Shown: positions 37,057 to 47,223 of the stretch, in pieces
Position numbering within the stretch: position 1 is the first letter of the stretch
Layout of the letters: the number at the start of each line of letters is the position of its first letter
DNA from: Komarekiella atlantica HA4396-MV6
GTDB taxonomy: Bacteria > Cyanobacteriota > Cyanobacteriia > Cyanobacteriales > Nostocaceae
Assembly (NCBI GenBank): GCA_019359395.1
Contig: JAHHHK010000012.1
Coordinates: 145,676-209,675 of the forward strand
DNA: 64,000 bases
Reading direction: 5' to 3'
Made by a program: the position numbers and the translations under genes
The notes under the pieces: model-generated
What the model saw: only the letters and a program-made list of their open reading frames with translations
The model's database searches: none
What the model was told of the DNA's origin: nothing

Positions 37057-37779
37057 ATGAACAACTTTTTAATTGCCCTTTTAGTAGCTTTACTCCCATC
37101 TAAACTAAAAATATTAGTTTTAAAAATAATGGGTCATGAAATTGGTAAAAACGTTTATATTGGTCTATCAATCTTAAACATTAAAAAAATTACTCTAAAA
37201 GATAATGTAAAAATCCAAAGCTTTAACTATTTTAAAAACCTCTCCCATCTAACTATGATGGAAAAATCTGCTATTTCTGGATGGGGCAATTGGTTTACTG
37301 CATCCAAACTAAACTATCAAGATAACGAAGGCTTTGGATGTCTGAAAATCGGTGAGAGTAGTAGCATAACAGGTAGACACTATTTTGATGTTCCAGGACA
37401 AATAATTATAGGTAAAGCTACTTTAATAGGTGGTTATAATTCAACTTTTTATACACATACCATCACCGCAGATATTGATGTTACTAACATTAATAAGCCA
37501 ATTATTATTGGTGATAGGTGTTATATTGGCAGTCATTGTATGTTCTTACCAGGTACAGCCATAGGCTCATTTACATTTGTAGGTGCTGGTTCTGTTGTTA
37601 CAAAGAATTTTATTGATAAGAATTATATTTTATTAGCAGGAAATCCAGCTATGGTTAAAAAAGTTTATCCTAAAGAATCTAAATTTTTCTTAGATTACTT
37701 TAAAAAATATGGATTTAAGTTAGCTGATTCTGATGATTATAACGATGCAAAAAAAGCTGAAATTGAAACCATAACATAA
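37057..37779 (+). CDS. Hexapeptide-repeat acyltransferase (WbbJ-like)
   Basis: A 240-residue protein with left-handed beta-helix hexapeptide repeats: IGKNVYIGLSIL, a central ITGRHYFDVPGQIIIGKATLIGG, then IIIGDRCYIGSHCMFLPGTAIGSFTFVGAGSVVTKN and the usual LAGNPAMVKK close. Such enzymes O-acetylate sugars during exopolysaccharide or O-antigen assembly. It sits 41 bp after the GT4 gene. AT-rich codon use matches its neighbours. Confidence 0.85.
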   Translation: MNNFLIALLVALLPSKLKILVLKIMGHEIGKNVYIGLSILNIKKITLKDNVKIQSFNYFKNLSHLTMMEKSAISGWGNWFTASKLNYQDNEGFGCLKIGESSSITGRHYFDVPGQIIIGKATLIGGYNSTFYTHTITADIDVTNINKPIIIGDRCYIGSHCMFLPGTAIGSFTFVGAGSVVTKNFIDKNYILLAGNPAMVKKVYPKESKFFLDYFKKYGFKLADSDDYNDAKKAEIETIT

Positions 37780-37953
37780 AAAAAATTAGAGTTTGATCGA
37801 CAGTTTGTCTTGATTCTACAATCCCAGCAGTAGATGATATTTCAAAATGTGAATAATCAAAAAATAGCTAATACAGGTATGCTTGCAATCCATAAGGGAC
37901 TGTAGAGGGCTATCTTTTTCAAGTTGTGCAATGTACTAGGATGAGAATGCAAA

Positions 37954-38823
37954 ATGAATGAACCAATAATACATTCTACGCCTACTGTATCAGTAATGAT
38001 GCTTGCTTATAATGTCAAGAAATATATTAATGATGCCATTGATAGCGTACTCAATCAGACTTTTTCGGATTGGGAACTCATCATTATAGATGATGGTAGT
38101 ACTGATGGAACTACCGAATTAATCGCTAAATATGCGGCAAAAGATTCACGAATTAGAGTCTATTATCAAGAACATGGTGGTCGGGGTAAAGCACGTAATA
38201 AGTGCTTAGAATATTCACGCGGTAAATATATTGCTGTATGTGACAGTGATGATATTTCTTATCCTGAACGTTTTGAGAGGCAAGTTAATTTTTTAGATAA
38301 CAATTTGGATATTGGCGCTGTCGGCTCTCAATCATGCTCTTTTTGTGAAGAAGCCATTTTTGATCCAGCTAAAATTATCCATTGGCCTACCAATCCAAAT
38401 AAAGTGTATCAAGGCTTTAAACAAGGCAAAATGAAAATAGCAAATTGTGCTGCTATGATCAGGAGGTCTCTATTTAAAGAATACGGTGGTTACTGTGAAG
38501 AATTACATCGAGCGCAAGACTATGAGTTTTTCAGCAGAATAACTCAAAAAGGTATTGGTCTGACAAATTTACCAGAGGTGCTAGTTTTTTACAGACAATC
38601 AAACTTTATTCAGAATTTTCAGTACTTTAAAGAAAACGCAATATATACCGATTATGCTAATTATCGGTTATCTGGAGGTACTAAAAGTTTTAACGAGTTT
38701 AACCGTCGAGTAATTAGTAAATTACGTCAAAACTATCTAATATTGAATTATTGGCGATTTTTGATAATTATGAAGGTTAAAAAACTTAAGCTTTACCGTG
38801 ACCTTTATGCAAATATGAGTTAA
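37954..38823 (+). CDS. Glycosyltransferase family 2 (GT-A)
   Basis: A 289-residue glycosyltransferase with the GT2 fold: VSVMMLAYNVKKYINDAIDS, ELIIIDDGSTDGT, and the DXD-type metal site in AVCDSDDISYPERF. A CAAMIRRSLFKEYGGYCEELHRAQDYEFFSRI block corresponds to the acceptor region. The C-terminus is basic and hydrophobic and may touch the membrane. It is the last gene of the cluster, convergent with anmK. Confidence 0.88.
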   Translation: MNEPIIHSTPTVSVMMLAYNVKKYINDAIDSVLNQTFSDWELIIIDDGSTDGTTELIAKYAAKDSRIRVYYQEHGGRGKARNKCLEYSRGKYIAVCDSDDISYPERFERQVNFLDNNLDIGAVGSQSCSFCEEAIFDPAKIIHWPTNPNKVYQGFKQGKMKIANCAAMIRRSLFKEYGGYCEELHRAQDYEFFSRITQKGIGLTNLPEVLVFYRQSNFIQNFQYFKENAIYTDYANYRLSGGTKSFNEFNRRVISKLRQNYLILNYWRFLIIMKVKKLKLYRDLYANMS

Positions 38824-38843
38824 AACCAGTTCAATATTCAATA

Positions 38844-40040
38844 TTAAGCTTGGTGAATTTCTCCTAGTAGTACTTCTTGAGATGCACCAGTGGCAGTAGG
38901 TAAGTTACCAGGAATGCCTAAACTTCGCCAGTAGGCTAAAACAGCGAAAGCGATCGCTTCTTTAAAATCTGCATTCAAACCGACTTCATCTGTAGTCAAA
39001 ACTGGTACTGATGGCAACAATAACTGTAATCTTTGTTTTAAATAAAGATTGCGACTACCACCACCACATAATAGTACTCGCTGTGGCATCTGTAGTAAAA
39101 AACTTTGGTAACTGTGAGCAATTGAAGCAGCTGTGAGTTCCGTAAGAGTTGCCAGCATGTCGGCGGAACTAAGTTGATATGCTTCGGCTTCTTGTAAACA
39201 TTGATGCAGGTATGCCACGCCAAATAACTCACGACCAGTAGATTTGGGCGGCGGGAGATGAAAGTAATCTTGGCTGAGCCATTGTTCTACCAATTGATAG
39301 CAGGGAGTGCCACTAGCCGCCCAATCACCGTTTTCATCGTAGGTTTTAGCACCAGCGCTTAAATGCTCTACAGCCAAATCTAAAAGGCTATTTCCTGGGC
39401 CAGTATCCCAGGCGCGAATTTTTTCCAGCCAGTCACCCTGTTGTCGAGGGGGAATATACGCAACATTACCAATACCACCAATATTTTGAATACAACGCCC
39501 CTCCTCAAAATGGCTGAGTAAAAAAGCATCTACTCTTGGTACAAGAGGCGCACCGTGACCACCAATGGCGATATCAGCAGCACGAAAATTACTGACAGTA
39601 GTAACACCCGTCAAATTAGCAATCAATTCACCACGCCCTAATTGCAAGCTGTAACCCAAGGATTTAGAACTAGGAAAAACCTTGCCCAGTCCCCAGTCTC
39701 CAGGTGGGCGATGATAAACAGTTTGACCATGAGAGCCAATTAGAGTAGCTGGCTGGTGATCAATTTGGATATTTTGGGCAGCTTGAGCAAAGGTAAAAGC
39801 GATCGCATCATCTATTTGAGCCAATTCTGCCATTGAAATGGCTTCCCCAGCACAAACTGCTAAGATTTTGGTTCTCAGTTCGGCGGGATAAGGATATGTA
39901 GCCCCAGCTACCAACTCAATTTTTAAATCAAAATCCGTACCGGAAATATCTACTAAAGCAGCGTCTATACCATCTACAGATGTGCCACTAATTAAACCGA
40001 TAACGCGAGTTGGAACAGCAGCTTGTAGAGTCGGTTGCAT
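38844..40040 (-). CDS. anmK: Anhydro-N-acetylmuramic acid kinase
   Basis: A 398-residue kinase that recycles cell-wall anhMurNAc to MurNAc-6-phosphate. It opens with [21 protein letters not shown]. It has the GSHGQTVYH substrate motif, [17 protein letters not shown], and the nucleotide site [11 protein letters not shown] with [14 protein letters not shown]. Length is typical. It has heptamer tandem repeats just upstream. Confidence 0.93.
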   Translation of the reverse strand: MQPTLQAAVPTRVIGLISGTSVDGIDAALVDISGTDFDLKIELVAGATYPYPAELRTKILAVCAGEAISMAELAQIDDAIAFTFAQAAQNIQIDHQPATLIGSHGQTVYHRPPGDWGLGKVFPSSKSLGYSLQLGRGELIANLTGVTTVSNFRAADIAIGGHGAPLVPRVDAFLLSHFEEGRCIQNIGGIGNVAYIPPRQQGDWLEKIRAWDTGPGNSLLDLAVEHLSAGAKTYDENGDWAASGTPCYQLVEQWLSQDYFHLPPPKSTGRELFGVAYLHQCLQEAEAYQLSSADMLATLTELTAASIAHSYQSFLLQMPQRVLLCGGGSRNLYLKQRLQLLLPSVPVLTTDEVGLNADFKEAIAFAVLAYWRSLGIPGNLPTATGASQEVLLGEIHQA

Positions 40041-40080
40041 AGATATACATTCTGGTGTTGATTGTCAGGGATAGTTTAAC

Positions 40081-40108
40081 AGTAAACAGTAAACAGTAAA
40101 CAGTTAAC
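40081..40108. repeat. Heptameric short tandem repeat (STRR)
   Basis: AGTAAAC is repeated three times from 40081, then AGTTAAC, between anmK and kdpD. Heptamer tandem repeats of this kind are characteristic of heterocystous cyanobacterial genomes. Confidence 0.9.
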
Positions 40109-40147
40109 TGTCAAGCGTCAGGTTAGTCTTGCAATGGTGAGCGTTCA

Positions 40148-41341
40148 TTACTTTGATGAGGATATTTTTTCGGTGGCGATGATATGCAAATCGATGTTTT
40201 TGAGTAAGCGCACCAATTTTTGAGTTAAAGACCCTTTGAGGAACATTTGCCAGTGAGATCGCTGACTTTCTCCAATCACAATCTGGGTGATCCGATATTT
40301 CTCGGCGACTTTGGCGATCGCGTTGGCTATATTATTGCTGGTAACACGAATAAAAGTACCTTCAAATTCTTGACATAGCTTCTCACAAGTGTGGATGTGT
40401 AGGCTTTCCTCCTTAGTGAGGAAGCGCTCTGGATCGGCGACAAACAAAGTATAAAGTGGGGCATTCATATAGTTAGCCAGCCTTGCACCCCGGCGTAATA
40501 GTTGCACTGAGTTGGGATAGGTAGATACGCACACCAAAACCCGCTCGTGAATATTACAGAATTGTCCGTTGGGGGTAGTGGCGATCGCGTTTTCTTCTAC
40601 ATTGTCTGCAACTTCCCGCAAAGCCAACTCCCGCAAAGCAATCAGGTTACGGCGTTGGAAAAAGTTATCGAGGGATTGTTGAATTTTTTGCGGTGCGTAA
40701 ATTTTGCCTTCTAGTAATCGTTCTTGCAGTGTTTCGGGTGTCACATCAACTACCACCACTTCATCTGCTTCATCCAGGATGCGGTCTGGAACTCGCTCAC
40801 GTACTACTACGCTAGTAATTCTTGCTACTAAATCATTGAGACTTTCTAGATGCTGAATATTCATTGTGGAGTAGACATCAATGCCTGCTGCCAAAACTAC
40901 TTCTACATCTTGGTAGCGTTTTTCTCGCTGGGAACCAGGGACATTGGTATGAGCGAGTTCATCAATTAAGACTAATTGGGGCGATCGCTCTATAATTGCA
41001 TCTGTATCCATATCCGTCAGCATCAACTCACCGCGAGGAAATTGCTTGCGGGGTACAATCTCTAATCCTTCTGCCTTTTGTGCTGTCTCTTTGCGTCCGT
41101 GGGTTTCCAAAAGCCCAATCACGACATCAATTCCTTCCTGTTTGAGTGCGTGTCCTTCTTCTAGCATCCGGTAGGTTTTGCCTACCCCAGGAGCCATACC
41201 GATAAATATTTTGTGTTTGCCTCGTCGCGATCGCGCCGGATAAAGAGAATAACTTGCAGATGTTGAAGATGCAGTGCTAGCCGAACCAGTATTAGTATGA
41301 TTTAACATCTTACTTTTGCTCAGTATATGCAATGAAAGCAT
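40148..41341 (-). CDS. kdpD: KdpD N-terminal sensor protein lacking the histidine kinase
   Basis: A 397-residue protein comprising only the KdpD N-terminal part: Walker A-type FIGMAPGVGKTYRMLEEG, VLIDELAHTNVPGSQREKRY, GIDVYSTMNIQHLESLND, then a universal-stress-protein domain (about 265-390: RVLVCVSTYPNSVQLLRRG, VIGESQRSHWQMFLKGS). The four membrane spans and kinase domain of enteric KdpD are missing; a short KdpD like this is known from Anabaena kdp operons. It may start at ATG 41341 or 41308. It lies beyond an opposite-strand gene and so needs its own promoter. Confidence 0.93.
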   Translation of the reverse strand: MLSLHILSKSKMLNHTNTGSASTASSTSASYSLYPARSRRGKHKIFIGMAPGVGKTYRMLEEGHALKQEGIDVVIGLLETHGRKETAQKAEGLEIVPRKQFPRGELMLTDMDTDAIIERSPQLVLIDELAHTNVPGSQREKRYQDVEVVLAAGIDVYSTMNIQHLESLNDLVARITSVVVRERVPDRILDEADEVVVVDVTPETLQERLLEGKIYAPQKIQQSLDNFFQRRNLIALRELALREVADNVEENAIATTPNGQFCNIHERVLVCVSTYPNSVQLLRRGARLANYMNAPLYTLFVADPERFLTKEESLHIHTCEKLCQEFEGTFIRVTSNNIANAIAKVAEKYRITQIVIGESQRSHWQMFLKGSLTQKLVRLLKNIDLHIIATEKISSSK

Positions 41342-41471
41342 TGCTAACTATATTAAATTGTCCTGAATAAGGTTATAAATTGGCTATAATTTTGAATACC
41401 ACAATTTCCTGTAATCATGCTGAGAATAAGCTAAATTTTTTTAATTAAGTCTATGTTTTTGTAGAGGTTTT

Positions 41472-42188
41472 ATGAGTTTGATTCTTCCCAAACGCACCCT
41501 ATCCCGTCGTCATTTACTGCAAATATCTGGAATTTCGGGGTTAGGCTTGTTTCTAGGTGGATGTGGGACAAATTTGTTTTCAGATAATGTCAGGCAAATA
41601 TCTGAGCCACTAAACCAAAGTCTGGAAGCGCTCCTACAAACTCAAAAGCCCATACCTGAATTTTCTCTAGATGCCATTGAGCCAGATAAATTACTGGTTA
41701 ATACGTTTGACTTCACTCCGCAAATTGACCCAGCGCAGTTTTACCTGACAATTGATGGTGAGGTAAATAATTCAATGCAATTGAGTATGGCAGACATTCA
41801 AAAACTTCCCTTGACTTCAATGGTAATTCGTCATGTCTGTGTTGAAGGCTGGGCTGCGATCGTTCAATGGGGAGGTGTGCGATTACGAGACTTAGTGGCA
41901 CTAGTACAGCCTAAGTCAAGTGTCCGCTATGTATACTTCAAATCTGCCGATGGCTACTATGAAAGCTGGGATATTGCCTCTGCTGTACATCCTCAAACTC
42001 TCATGGCTTATCAAAAAAATGGGCAGCCGTTATCAGCTGATAATGGTGCGCCTATACGCTTAGCATCGCCAATCAAATTGGGCTACAAGCTAAGTAAGTG
42101 GGTAACTCAGATTACATTCACTAGCATTTTATTGCCTACTAAAGGCTACTGGGAGGATCAGGGGTATGAATGGTTTGCAGGGCTGTAG
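41472..42188 (+). CDS. Molybdopterin-dependent oxidoreductase (sulfite oxidase/MsrP-like), Tat-exported
   Basis: A 238-residue protein. The N-terminus has a twin-arginine signal (TLSRRHLLQISGISGLG) ending in a lipobox-like LGGC, so it may be a Tat lipoprotein. The mature part matches the molybdopterin domain of YedY/MsrP-type enzymes: PAQFYLTIDGEV, the Mo-ligating cysteine in IRHVCVEGWAAIVQWGGVRL, and IRLASPIKLGYKLSKW. It would be a periplasmic oxidoreductase of unknown substrate. It is on the plus strand between kdpC and kdpD, an odd position. Confidence 0.85.
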   Translation: MSLILPKRTLSRRHLLQISGISGLGLFLGGCGTNLFSDNVRQISEPLNQSLEALLQTQKPIPEFSLDAIEPDKLLVNTFDFTPQIDPAQFYLTIDGEVNNSMQLSMADIQKLPLTSMVIRHVCVEGWAAIVQWGGVRLRDLVALVQPKSSVRYVYFKSADGYYESWDIASAVHPQTLMAYQKNGQPLSADNGAPIRLASPIKLGYKLSKWVTQITFTSILLPTKGYWEDQGYEWFAGL

Positions 42189-42232
42189 AAACGTTGCATT
42201 CCTGTAGAGACGTTGCATTGCAACGTCTCTAC
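42184..42232. repeat. Palindromic repeat between the oxidoreductase gene and kdpC
   Basis: GTAGAGACGTTGCATTGCAACGTCTCTAC is a 29-nt near-perfect palindrome (42204-42232), preceded by a half copy at 42185. It lies where two convergent transcripts meet and could act as a terminator. Confidence 0.85.
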
Positions 42233-42252
42233 AATTTATTTCTATTCACATT

Positions 42253-42855
42253 TTATTGATTCTGTTTACTATTAATTTCTTGTAGATCAAGCGCATAATT
42301 CAAGCGAAGAACATTGACTCCTGGCTCGCCAAAAATCCATAAAAATCTCCCATCAGTATACTTATTAATTAAACGTAAGATTTCATTTTCTTCTACTCCC
42401 CGCGCACGAGCTACCTGCGGTAATTGCTCCTGTGCTGCTCTTAATGAAATATGAGGATCTAAGCCAGATCCAGAAGTATAAATTAAATCAGCGATCGGTC
42501 GAATATTTTCTTCTCGTAATTGATTAGCCTGCTCTACAACTCGATCCAGTAGCTCTGGATTACTAGCAGCGAGGTTACTAGCGCCAGAGATGCCAGTTGG
42601 TTTAGCTCTTTTCCCTTGGCTATATCTAACAGTACTGGGACGAGGACGGAAATATCTTTCGGATGTGAACACCTGACCAATCAAAACGGAACCAATTGGT
42701 TCATTGTTTAAATTGGACATGATACTGCCGTTAGCTTGAAATGGAAAGAAAACTTGACCCACTACAAGAATTGCAAGAGGATAGATGATTGCAGTCAGCA
42801 ACCAAAGCACCAGAGTTATGCAAATTGCTCTAATAGTTTCTCTAATAATAGGCAT
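42253..42855 (-). CDS. kdpC: K+-transporting ATPase subunit C
   Basis: A 200-residue KdpC with one N-terminal membrane span (ICITLVLWLLTAIIYPLAILVVG). The conserved extracytoplasmic text is SVLIGQVFTSERYFRPRPS, then GASNLAASNPELLDRV, DLIYTSGSGLDPHIS and INKYTDGRFLWIFGEPGVNVLRLN. It stabilises the KdpFABC potassium pump. It is the distal gene of the contiguous kdp operon. Confidence 0.95.
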   Translation of the reverse strand: MPIIRETIRAICITLVLWLLTAIIYPLAILVVGQVFFPFQANGSIMSNLNNEPIGSVLIGQVFTSERYFRPRPSTVRYSQGKRAKPTGISGASNLAASNPELLDRVVEQANQLREENIRPIADLIYTSGSGLDPHISLRAAQEQLPQVARARGVEENEILRLINKYTDGRFLWIFGEPGVNVLRLNYALDLQEINSKQNQ

Positions 42856-42905
42856 AAAAAAGTTTCCACTTGTTCTTAGAATTTTATATTTAATTTTTAA
42901 TTATT

Positions 42906-43193
42906 TTAGAAGCGTTCTGGTTGAAAAACGACGACAAACAAGTAAATTATAAGTGCCAGCGCCACAAACCCCAAGATGCCAATTGCCCAGGCAGAACGCC
43001 GTTCTAGGGTGTTATTAGCAGCATAAACAACTGGGGCAACTACCACATTCAAACACAGCAAGATAAAAACAGCGAGTGGTAAGTGTCGTTTACGTCTTTG
43101 CGACCCAACCAAGGAAATCGTCTGCATGACATTTGTTGGTAAAAACTTGCTTGATAAATCAACTTGTCTGATAATTTTCTTTGTTCTTTGCAT
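42906..43193 (-). CDS. Small Kdp-associated membrane protein (KdpF-like; position of Anabaena KdpG)
   Basis: A 95-residue protein with a basic N-terminus and two hydrophobic segments (LPLAVFILLCLNVVVAPVVY; IGILGFVALALIIYLFVVVF). It ends QPERF. The second segment and terminus resemble KdpF of other bacteria, while the length and the position between kdpB and kdpC match the extra gene reported as kdpG in Anabaena. It may combine the KdpF role with an N-terminal extension. Confidence 0.75.
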   Translation of the reverse strand: MQRTKKIIRQVDLSSKFLPTNVMQTISLVGSQRRKRHLPLAVFILLCLNVVVAPVVYAANNTLERRSAWAIGILGFVALALIIYLFVVVFQPERF

Positions 43194-43276
43194 TTTTGTT
43201 ATCTTGGCAGTTAATTTATGAGAAAAATCTGAGCAGCGGAACCCACCACTCAGAAGTTTGGATAATTTTGAATTGC

Positions 43277-45376
43277 TTAAGCCAATCCCACAACTGTGAT
43301 TAACATATCTATTAACTTTATGGCAACAAACGGTGCAATAACTCCACCTAAGCCATAAATCAAGATATTGCGTTGTAAGAGTTGATTAGCCGTCAGGGGT
43401 CTAAACTGCACACCTTTCAAAGCCAAGGGAATCAAAGCTGGAATAATCAAAGCATTATAAATCAGTGCCGATAATACGGCAGACTTAACACTGGTCAAAT
43501 TCATAATATTTAGGCTTTGCAGGTTAGCGGCAGCAAAAACCACTGGAATAATTGCAAAGTACTTAGCAATATCATTGGCGATGGAAAATGTAGTCAATGC
43601 TCCGCGAGTAATCAGCAATTGTTTGCCAATGCTAACAATATCGATCAGTTTTGTGGGGTCAGAGTCCAAATCCACCATGTTGGCGGCTTCTTTTGCTGCT
43701 TGAGTCCCCGTATTCATAGCTACGCCGACATTAGCTTGGGCTAACGCTGGAGCATCGTTAGTCCCGTCGCCTGTCATGGCGACTAGTTTACCTGCTGTTT
43801 GTTCTCTTTGAATGACGCTGATTTTGTCTTCTGGTGTCGCTTCGGCAATGAAGTCATCTACCCCAGCTTCTTTGGCAATGACTGAAGCAGTAATCCGGTT
43901 GTCCCCAGTCAGCATGATGGTACGCACTCCCATCCGTCGGAGTTGCTCGAAGCGATCGCGGATACCAGGTTTAACAATATCTTTAAGATAAATTACCCCA
44001 TAAATTTCGTTATCTAAACACACTGCTAGAGGTGTACCTCCCAGTTGTGAAACTCGTTCATAAGTAACATCAAGTTCTGGGGTATCGCGTCCATTGTGGG
44101 AACGTACAAATCCTTTAATAGCTCCGACTGCTCCTTTGCGTGCCTCATGTCCACCTGGTAAGTTAGTGCCACTCATGCGGGTTTTGGCAGAAAAATTAAC
44201 TCCTTCTGCTTGATTGGGGTCGAAATCAAACTTAGCACCTAACTTTTCTGCCAATCGAACAATAGATTTTCCTTCTGGTGTATCGTCAAACACACTAGCT
44301 GCCCAAGCTACGTTAGCAATTTCTTCCATTGAGTGACCGTTGATTGGGATAAATTCCTCAGCCAAACGGTTGCCAAGAGTAATCGTACCTGTTTTATCGA
44401 GAACTAGAGTGTTGACATCGCCACAGGCTTCAACTGCTCGTCCAGAAGTGGCAATGACGTTAAATTGGGCAACCCTATCCATACCAGCAATCCCAATAGA
44501 ACTTAGTAATCCGCCAATAGTTGTCGGAATCAGCGCCACCAACAAAGCAATTAAAATTGGTACGCTAACTGGACTGTTGACGTAATAGGCAAGTGCGGGC
44601 AAGGTTACTATAACAAACAGAAACACTAAACTGAGAACTGCCAATAACACCGTTAGAGCGATTTCATTAGGTGTTTTGCTGCGTTCTGCTCCCTCCACCA
44701 AGGCAATCATCCGGTCGATAAATCCTTTACCTGGGTCAGCTGTAATACGGATAATCAATTCATCAGAAATAATCCGCGTACCACCAGTCACGGAACTTGC
44801 CACATCTGAGCCTGATTCCTTGAGAACTGGTGCAGATTCCCCGGTAACTGCCGATTCATCCACTGAAGCGACGCCCATAATTACCTCTCCATCGGCGGGA
44901 ATGATATCACCAGCAACGATGTAAATGGTATCGCCTTGTTTGAGGCTAGTAGATGCGACTTCACTAATTAAGCCATCGGGGGCGAGTTTTTTGGCGATGG
45001 TTTCTAACTGAGTTGAGCGCAAAGTATCGGCTTGGGCTTTACCTCGCCCTTCAGCCACGGCTTCTGCAAAATTGGCAAACCAAACGGTGAAGAATAAAAT
45101 CCCCGTTAACAAGCCGTTGAAAAGTTGCGGGTTATTCTGCGAATCTGGGCCAAAGAGGTTGGGGTCAATGGTTACTGCTAGGGTGATGATTGTCCCAACC
45201 CAAACCAAAAACATCACTGGATTTTTGATTGCATACTTGGGATTAAGCTTGATAAAAGCATCCCTAATTGCTCTGAGATAAAGTCCTTTAGTATTTATCT
45301 TCGCCTTTTTGCGTGCTTGGCGGCGATCGCCAGGCCGGGAACTTGGGCGTCTAGCTTTGGAGGAGGTAGTTGCCAC
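43277..45376 (-). CDS. kdpB: K+-transporting P-type ATPase subunit B
   Basis: A 699-residue catalytic subunit from the proposed GTG start at 45376. A longer frame exists upstream but reads through G-rich repeat sequence, so it is rejected. The phosphorylation motif is LVLDKTGTITLGN. TGES-type actuator text is AVTGESAPVLKESG, the ATP-binding domain has KGAVGAIKGF, and the hinge has MTGDGTNDAPALAQA. It hydrolyses ATP to drive K+ uptake through KdpA. Start choice is uncertain by a few codons. Confidence 0.93.
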   Translation of the reverse strand: MATTSSKARRPSSRPGDRRQARKKAKINTKGLYLRAIRDAFIKLNPKYAIKNPVMFLVWVGTIITLAVTIDPNLFGPDSQNNPQLFNGLLTGILFFTVWFANFAEAVAEGRGKAQADTLRSTQLETIAKKLAPDGLISEVASTSLKQGDTIYIVAGDIIPADGEVIMGVASVDESAVTGESAPVLKESGSDVASSVTGGTRIISDELIIRITADPGKGFIDRMIALVEGAERSKTPNEIALTVLLAVLSLVFLFVIVTLPALAYYVNSPVSVPILIALLVALIPTTIGGLLSSIGIAGMDRVAQFNVIATSGRAVEACGDVNTLVLDKTGTITLGNRLAEEFIPINGHSMEEIANVAWAASVFDDTPEGKSIVRLAEKLGAKFDFDPNQAEGVNFSAKTRMSGTNLPGGHEARKGAVGAIKGFVRSHNGRDTPELDVTYERVSQLGGTPLAVCLDNEIYGVIYLKDIVKPGIRDRFEQLRRMGVRTIMLTGDNRITASVIAKEAGVDDFIAEATPEDKISVIQREQTAGKLVAMTGDGTNDAPALAQANVGVAMNTGTQAAKEAANMVDLDSDPTKLIDIVSIGKQLLITRGALTTFSIANDIAKYFAIIPVVFAAANLQSLNIMNLTSVKSAVLSALIYNALIIPALIPLALKGVQFRPLTANQLLQRNILIYGLGGVIAPFVAIKLIDMLITVVGLA

Positions 45377-45402
45377 CGTATTTATATAGTGAGTGAAGAG
45401 GG

Positions 45403-45434
45403 GGTGAGGGGGCAGGGGGCAGGGGGCAGGGGGG
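45403..45434. repeat. G-rich heptamer tandem repeat in the kdpA-kdpB spacer
   Basis: GGGGGCA is repeated about three times (45408-45434), making a run with four G5 tracts inside the operon spacer. G-tracts this close could form a quadruplex on the plus strand and a C-rich leader on the transcript. Confidence 0.8.
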
Positions 45435-45537
45435 AAATTATACTTTGTCTTTCCAAGGTTTTGAGTGCAGGAAGCCGGCAATCAGACTTCTGTGTTTGTG
45501 TACCTTGTCCCCCTTGTTTGTTTCATCGCCTCCGCTT

Positions 45538-47223
45538 CTAATTGCCGGATGCTAATTTAAAACCCTCGGCTATGGGGCCTAAAGCCAGAACTGGAAAGAA
45601 AGTCAGCACTCCCAAAATCAGAGTTACTCCAGCTGTGACACCAGTAAATACCAGAGAATCGGTTTTCAGAGTACCTGGGGTTTCGGGTACTGCTTGTTTA
45701 CGAGACATACTGTCAGCTAACAGCAGGATGGCAATAATCGGAATATAGCGCCCTCCTAACAAGCCAACTAGAGTACTCAAGTTCCACCATAAAGTGTTAT
45801 CATTCAAGCCTTCTAAGCCAGAGCCATTATTTGCTGCCGCTGAGGCATACTCATAAACTACTTGGGAAATACCATGATAACCAGCGTTGCTAATTCCAGA
45901 TAGAGAAATCGGATAAGCTAAGGCGATCGCACTGGGAATTAAAACTACAATTGGGTGAATCAGCAATACTAAACTAGCAAGAACAATTTCCCGTTTTTCT
46001 ATTTTCCGCCCTAAAAACTCTGGGGTACGTCCCACCATTAGCCCAGTTAGAAACACGGTAAGAATTAGATAAATAAATAGGTAAGCTGTCCCAGTTCCCT
46101 GACCACCCCAAATAACCTGGATAAACAGGTTGAATAAAGTTGAAAATAGTCCTTGTGGCATCAAGGAATCATGCATTCCATTGACAGCACCACACATGGT
46201 GGCGGTTGTCATAACCGCCCACAATGCTGTTTGTGCCCAGCCAAATCGGACTTCTTTGCCTTCTAAATTAGGCAAATCTGATCCGAAGGTGGCATTAACG
46301 AGAGGATTTCCTTGTAGTTCTCCGACGGCTGTCACTCCAATCAAAATTACAAAAATCACAAATACCATCCAGAAAAGCAACCAAGCTTGTTTGATGTTGT
46401 TGGCAAACAAACCGTAGGTGTAAATCAAAGCGGCTGGAATTGAAATCATGGCGATGGTTTCTATTAAGTTAGAAGCGCCATTCGGATTTTCAAAGGGGTG
46501 TGCAGAGTTAACACCAAAAAAACCACCGCCATTCTCGCCAAACATTTTGATCATCTCAAATGATGCCACTGGGCCTCTAGCAAGATACTGTGTCCCCCCA
46601 TCTAAGGTTTTCACAACCAGAGTTCCAGCTAATGTTTGCGGTACACCTACTACAAGCAAGGCGATCGCCCCGATAATTGAAATTGGCAGCAATATCCGCG
46701 TGATTGCACGGGTGATATCTACGTAGAAGTTTCCTAGCCCTCTACCTGTCAACCCACGAATAAAGGCAATTCCTACCGCCAACCCGGTAGCTGCTGAAGT
46801 AAACATCAAAAAGCCTAAAGCCGCTACTTGGCTAAAATAGCTTAGGGTTGTCTCCCCAGAGTAATGTTGCTGGTCGGTGTTCGTCAGAAATGAAATAGTA
46901 GTGTGTAACAAAATATCCCAGGTGGGTGCACCGAAACCATTGGGATTCCAGGGTAAGATTCTCTGAAAATATATCAGTAAATAGACTGATATACCCATAA
47001 CTAGGTTAGTGTATAATACTGCCCGGATATACTGCCAGCCCGTCATATCATCTTTCCTGCGTACACCCGCTACTACGTAGAGGCTACGCTCTATCGGGTT
47101 CATTAGCAGATCAAGCAGTGTTCTTTCTCCCAAGAAGACACGCGCCATGTATCTTCCCAATATTGGAGTGATTGCTATAACGATACACAACGTTAAGCCA
47201 ATTTGTAAAAAACCTTGTCCCAT
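45538..47223 (-). CDS. kdpA: K+-transporting ATPase subunit A
   Basis: A 561-residue potassium channel-like subunit of the high-affinity Kdp pump. It shows [17 protein letters not shown] of the selectivity-filter region, [14 protein letters not shown] and a C-terminal [20 protein letters not shown] 47223 is taken as the start; a TTG five codons upstream lacks support. It is the first gene of kdpA-B-small-C. Confidence 0.95.
   Translation of the reverse strand: MGQGFLQIGLTLCIVIAITPILGRYMARVFLGERTLLDLLMNPIERSLYVVAGVRRKDDMTGWQYIRAVLYTNLVMGISVYLLIYFQRILPWNPNGFGAPTWDILLHTTISFLTNTDQQHYSGETTLSYFSQVAALGFLMFTSAATGLAVGIAFIRGLTGRGLGNFYVDITRAITRILLPISIIGAIALLVVGVPQTLAGTLVVKTLDGGTQYLARGPVASFEMIKMFGENGGGFFGVNSAHPFENPNGASNLIETIAMISIPAALIYTYGLFANNIKQAWLLFWMVFVIFVILIGVTAVGELQGNPLVNATFGSDLPNLEGKEVRFGWAQTALWAVMTTATMCGAVNGMHDSLMPQGLFSTLFNLFIQVIWGGQGTGTAYLFIYLILTVFLTGLMVGRTPEFLGRKIEKREIVLASLVLLIHPIVVLIPSAIALAYPISLSGISNAGYHGISQVVYEYASAAANNGSGLEGLNDNTLWWNLSTLVGLLGGRYIPIIAILLLADSMSRKQAVPETPGTLKTDSLVFTGVTAGVTLILGVLTFFPVLALGPIAEGFKLASGN

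Noticed and set aside
45377..45481. N-terminal extension of KdpB
   Set aside because: It reads through the G-rich heptamer repeat and yields Pro-rich text absent from the family.
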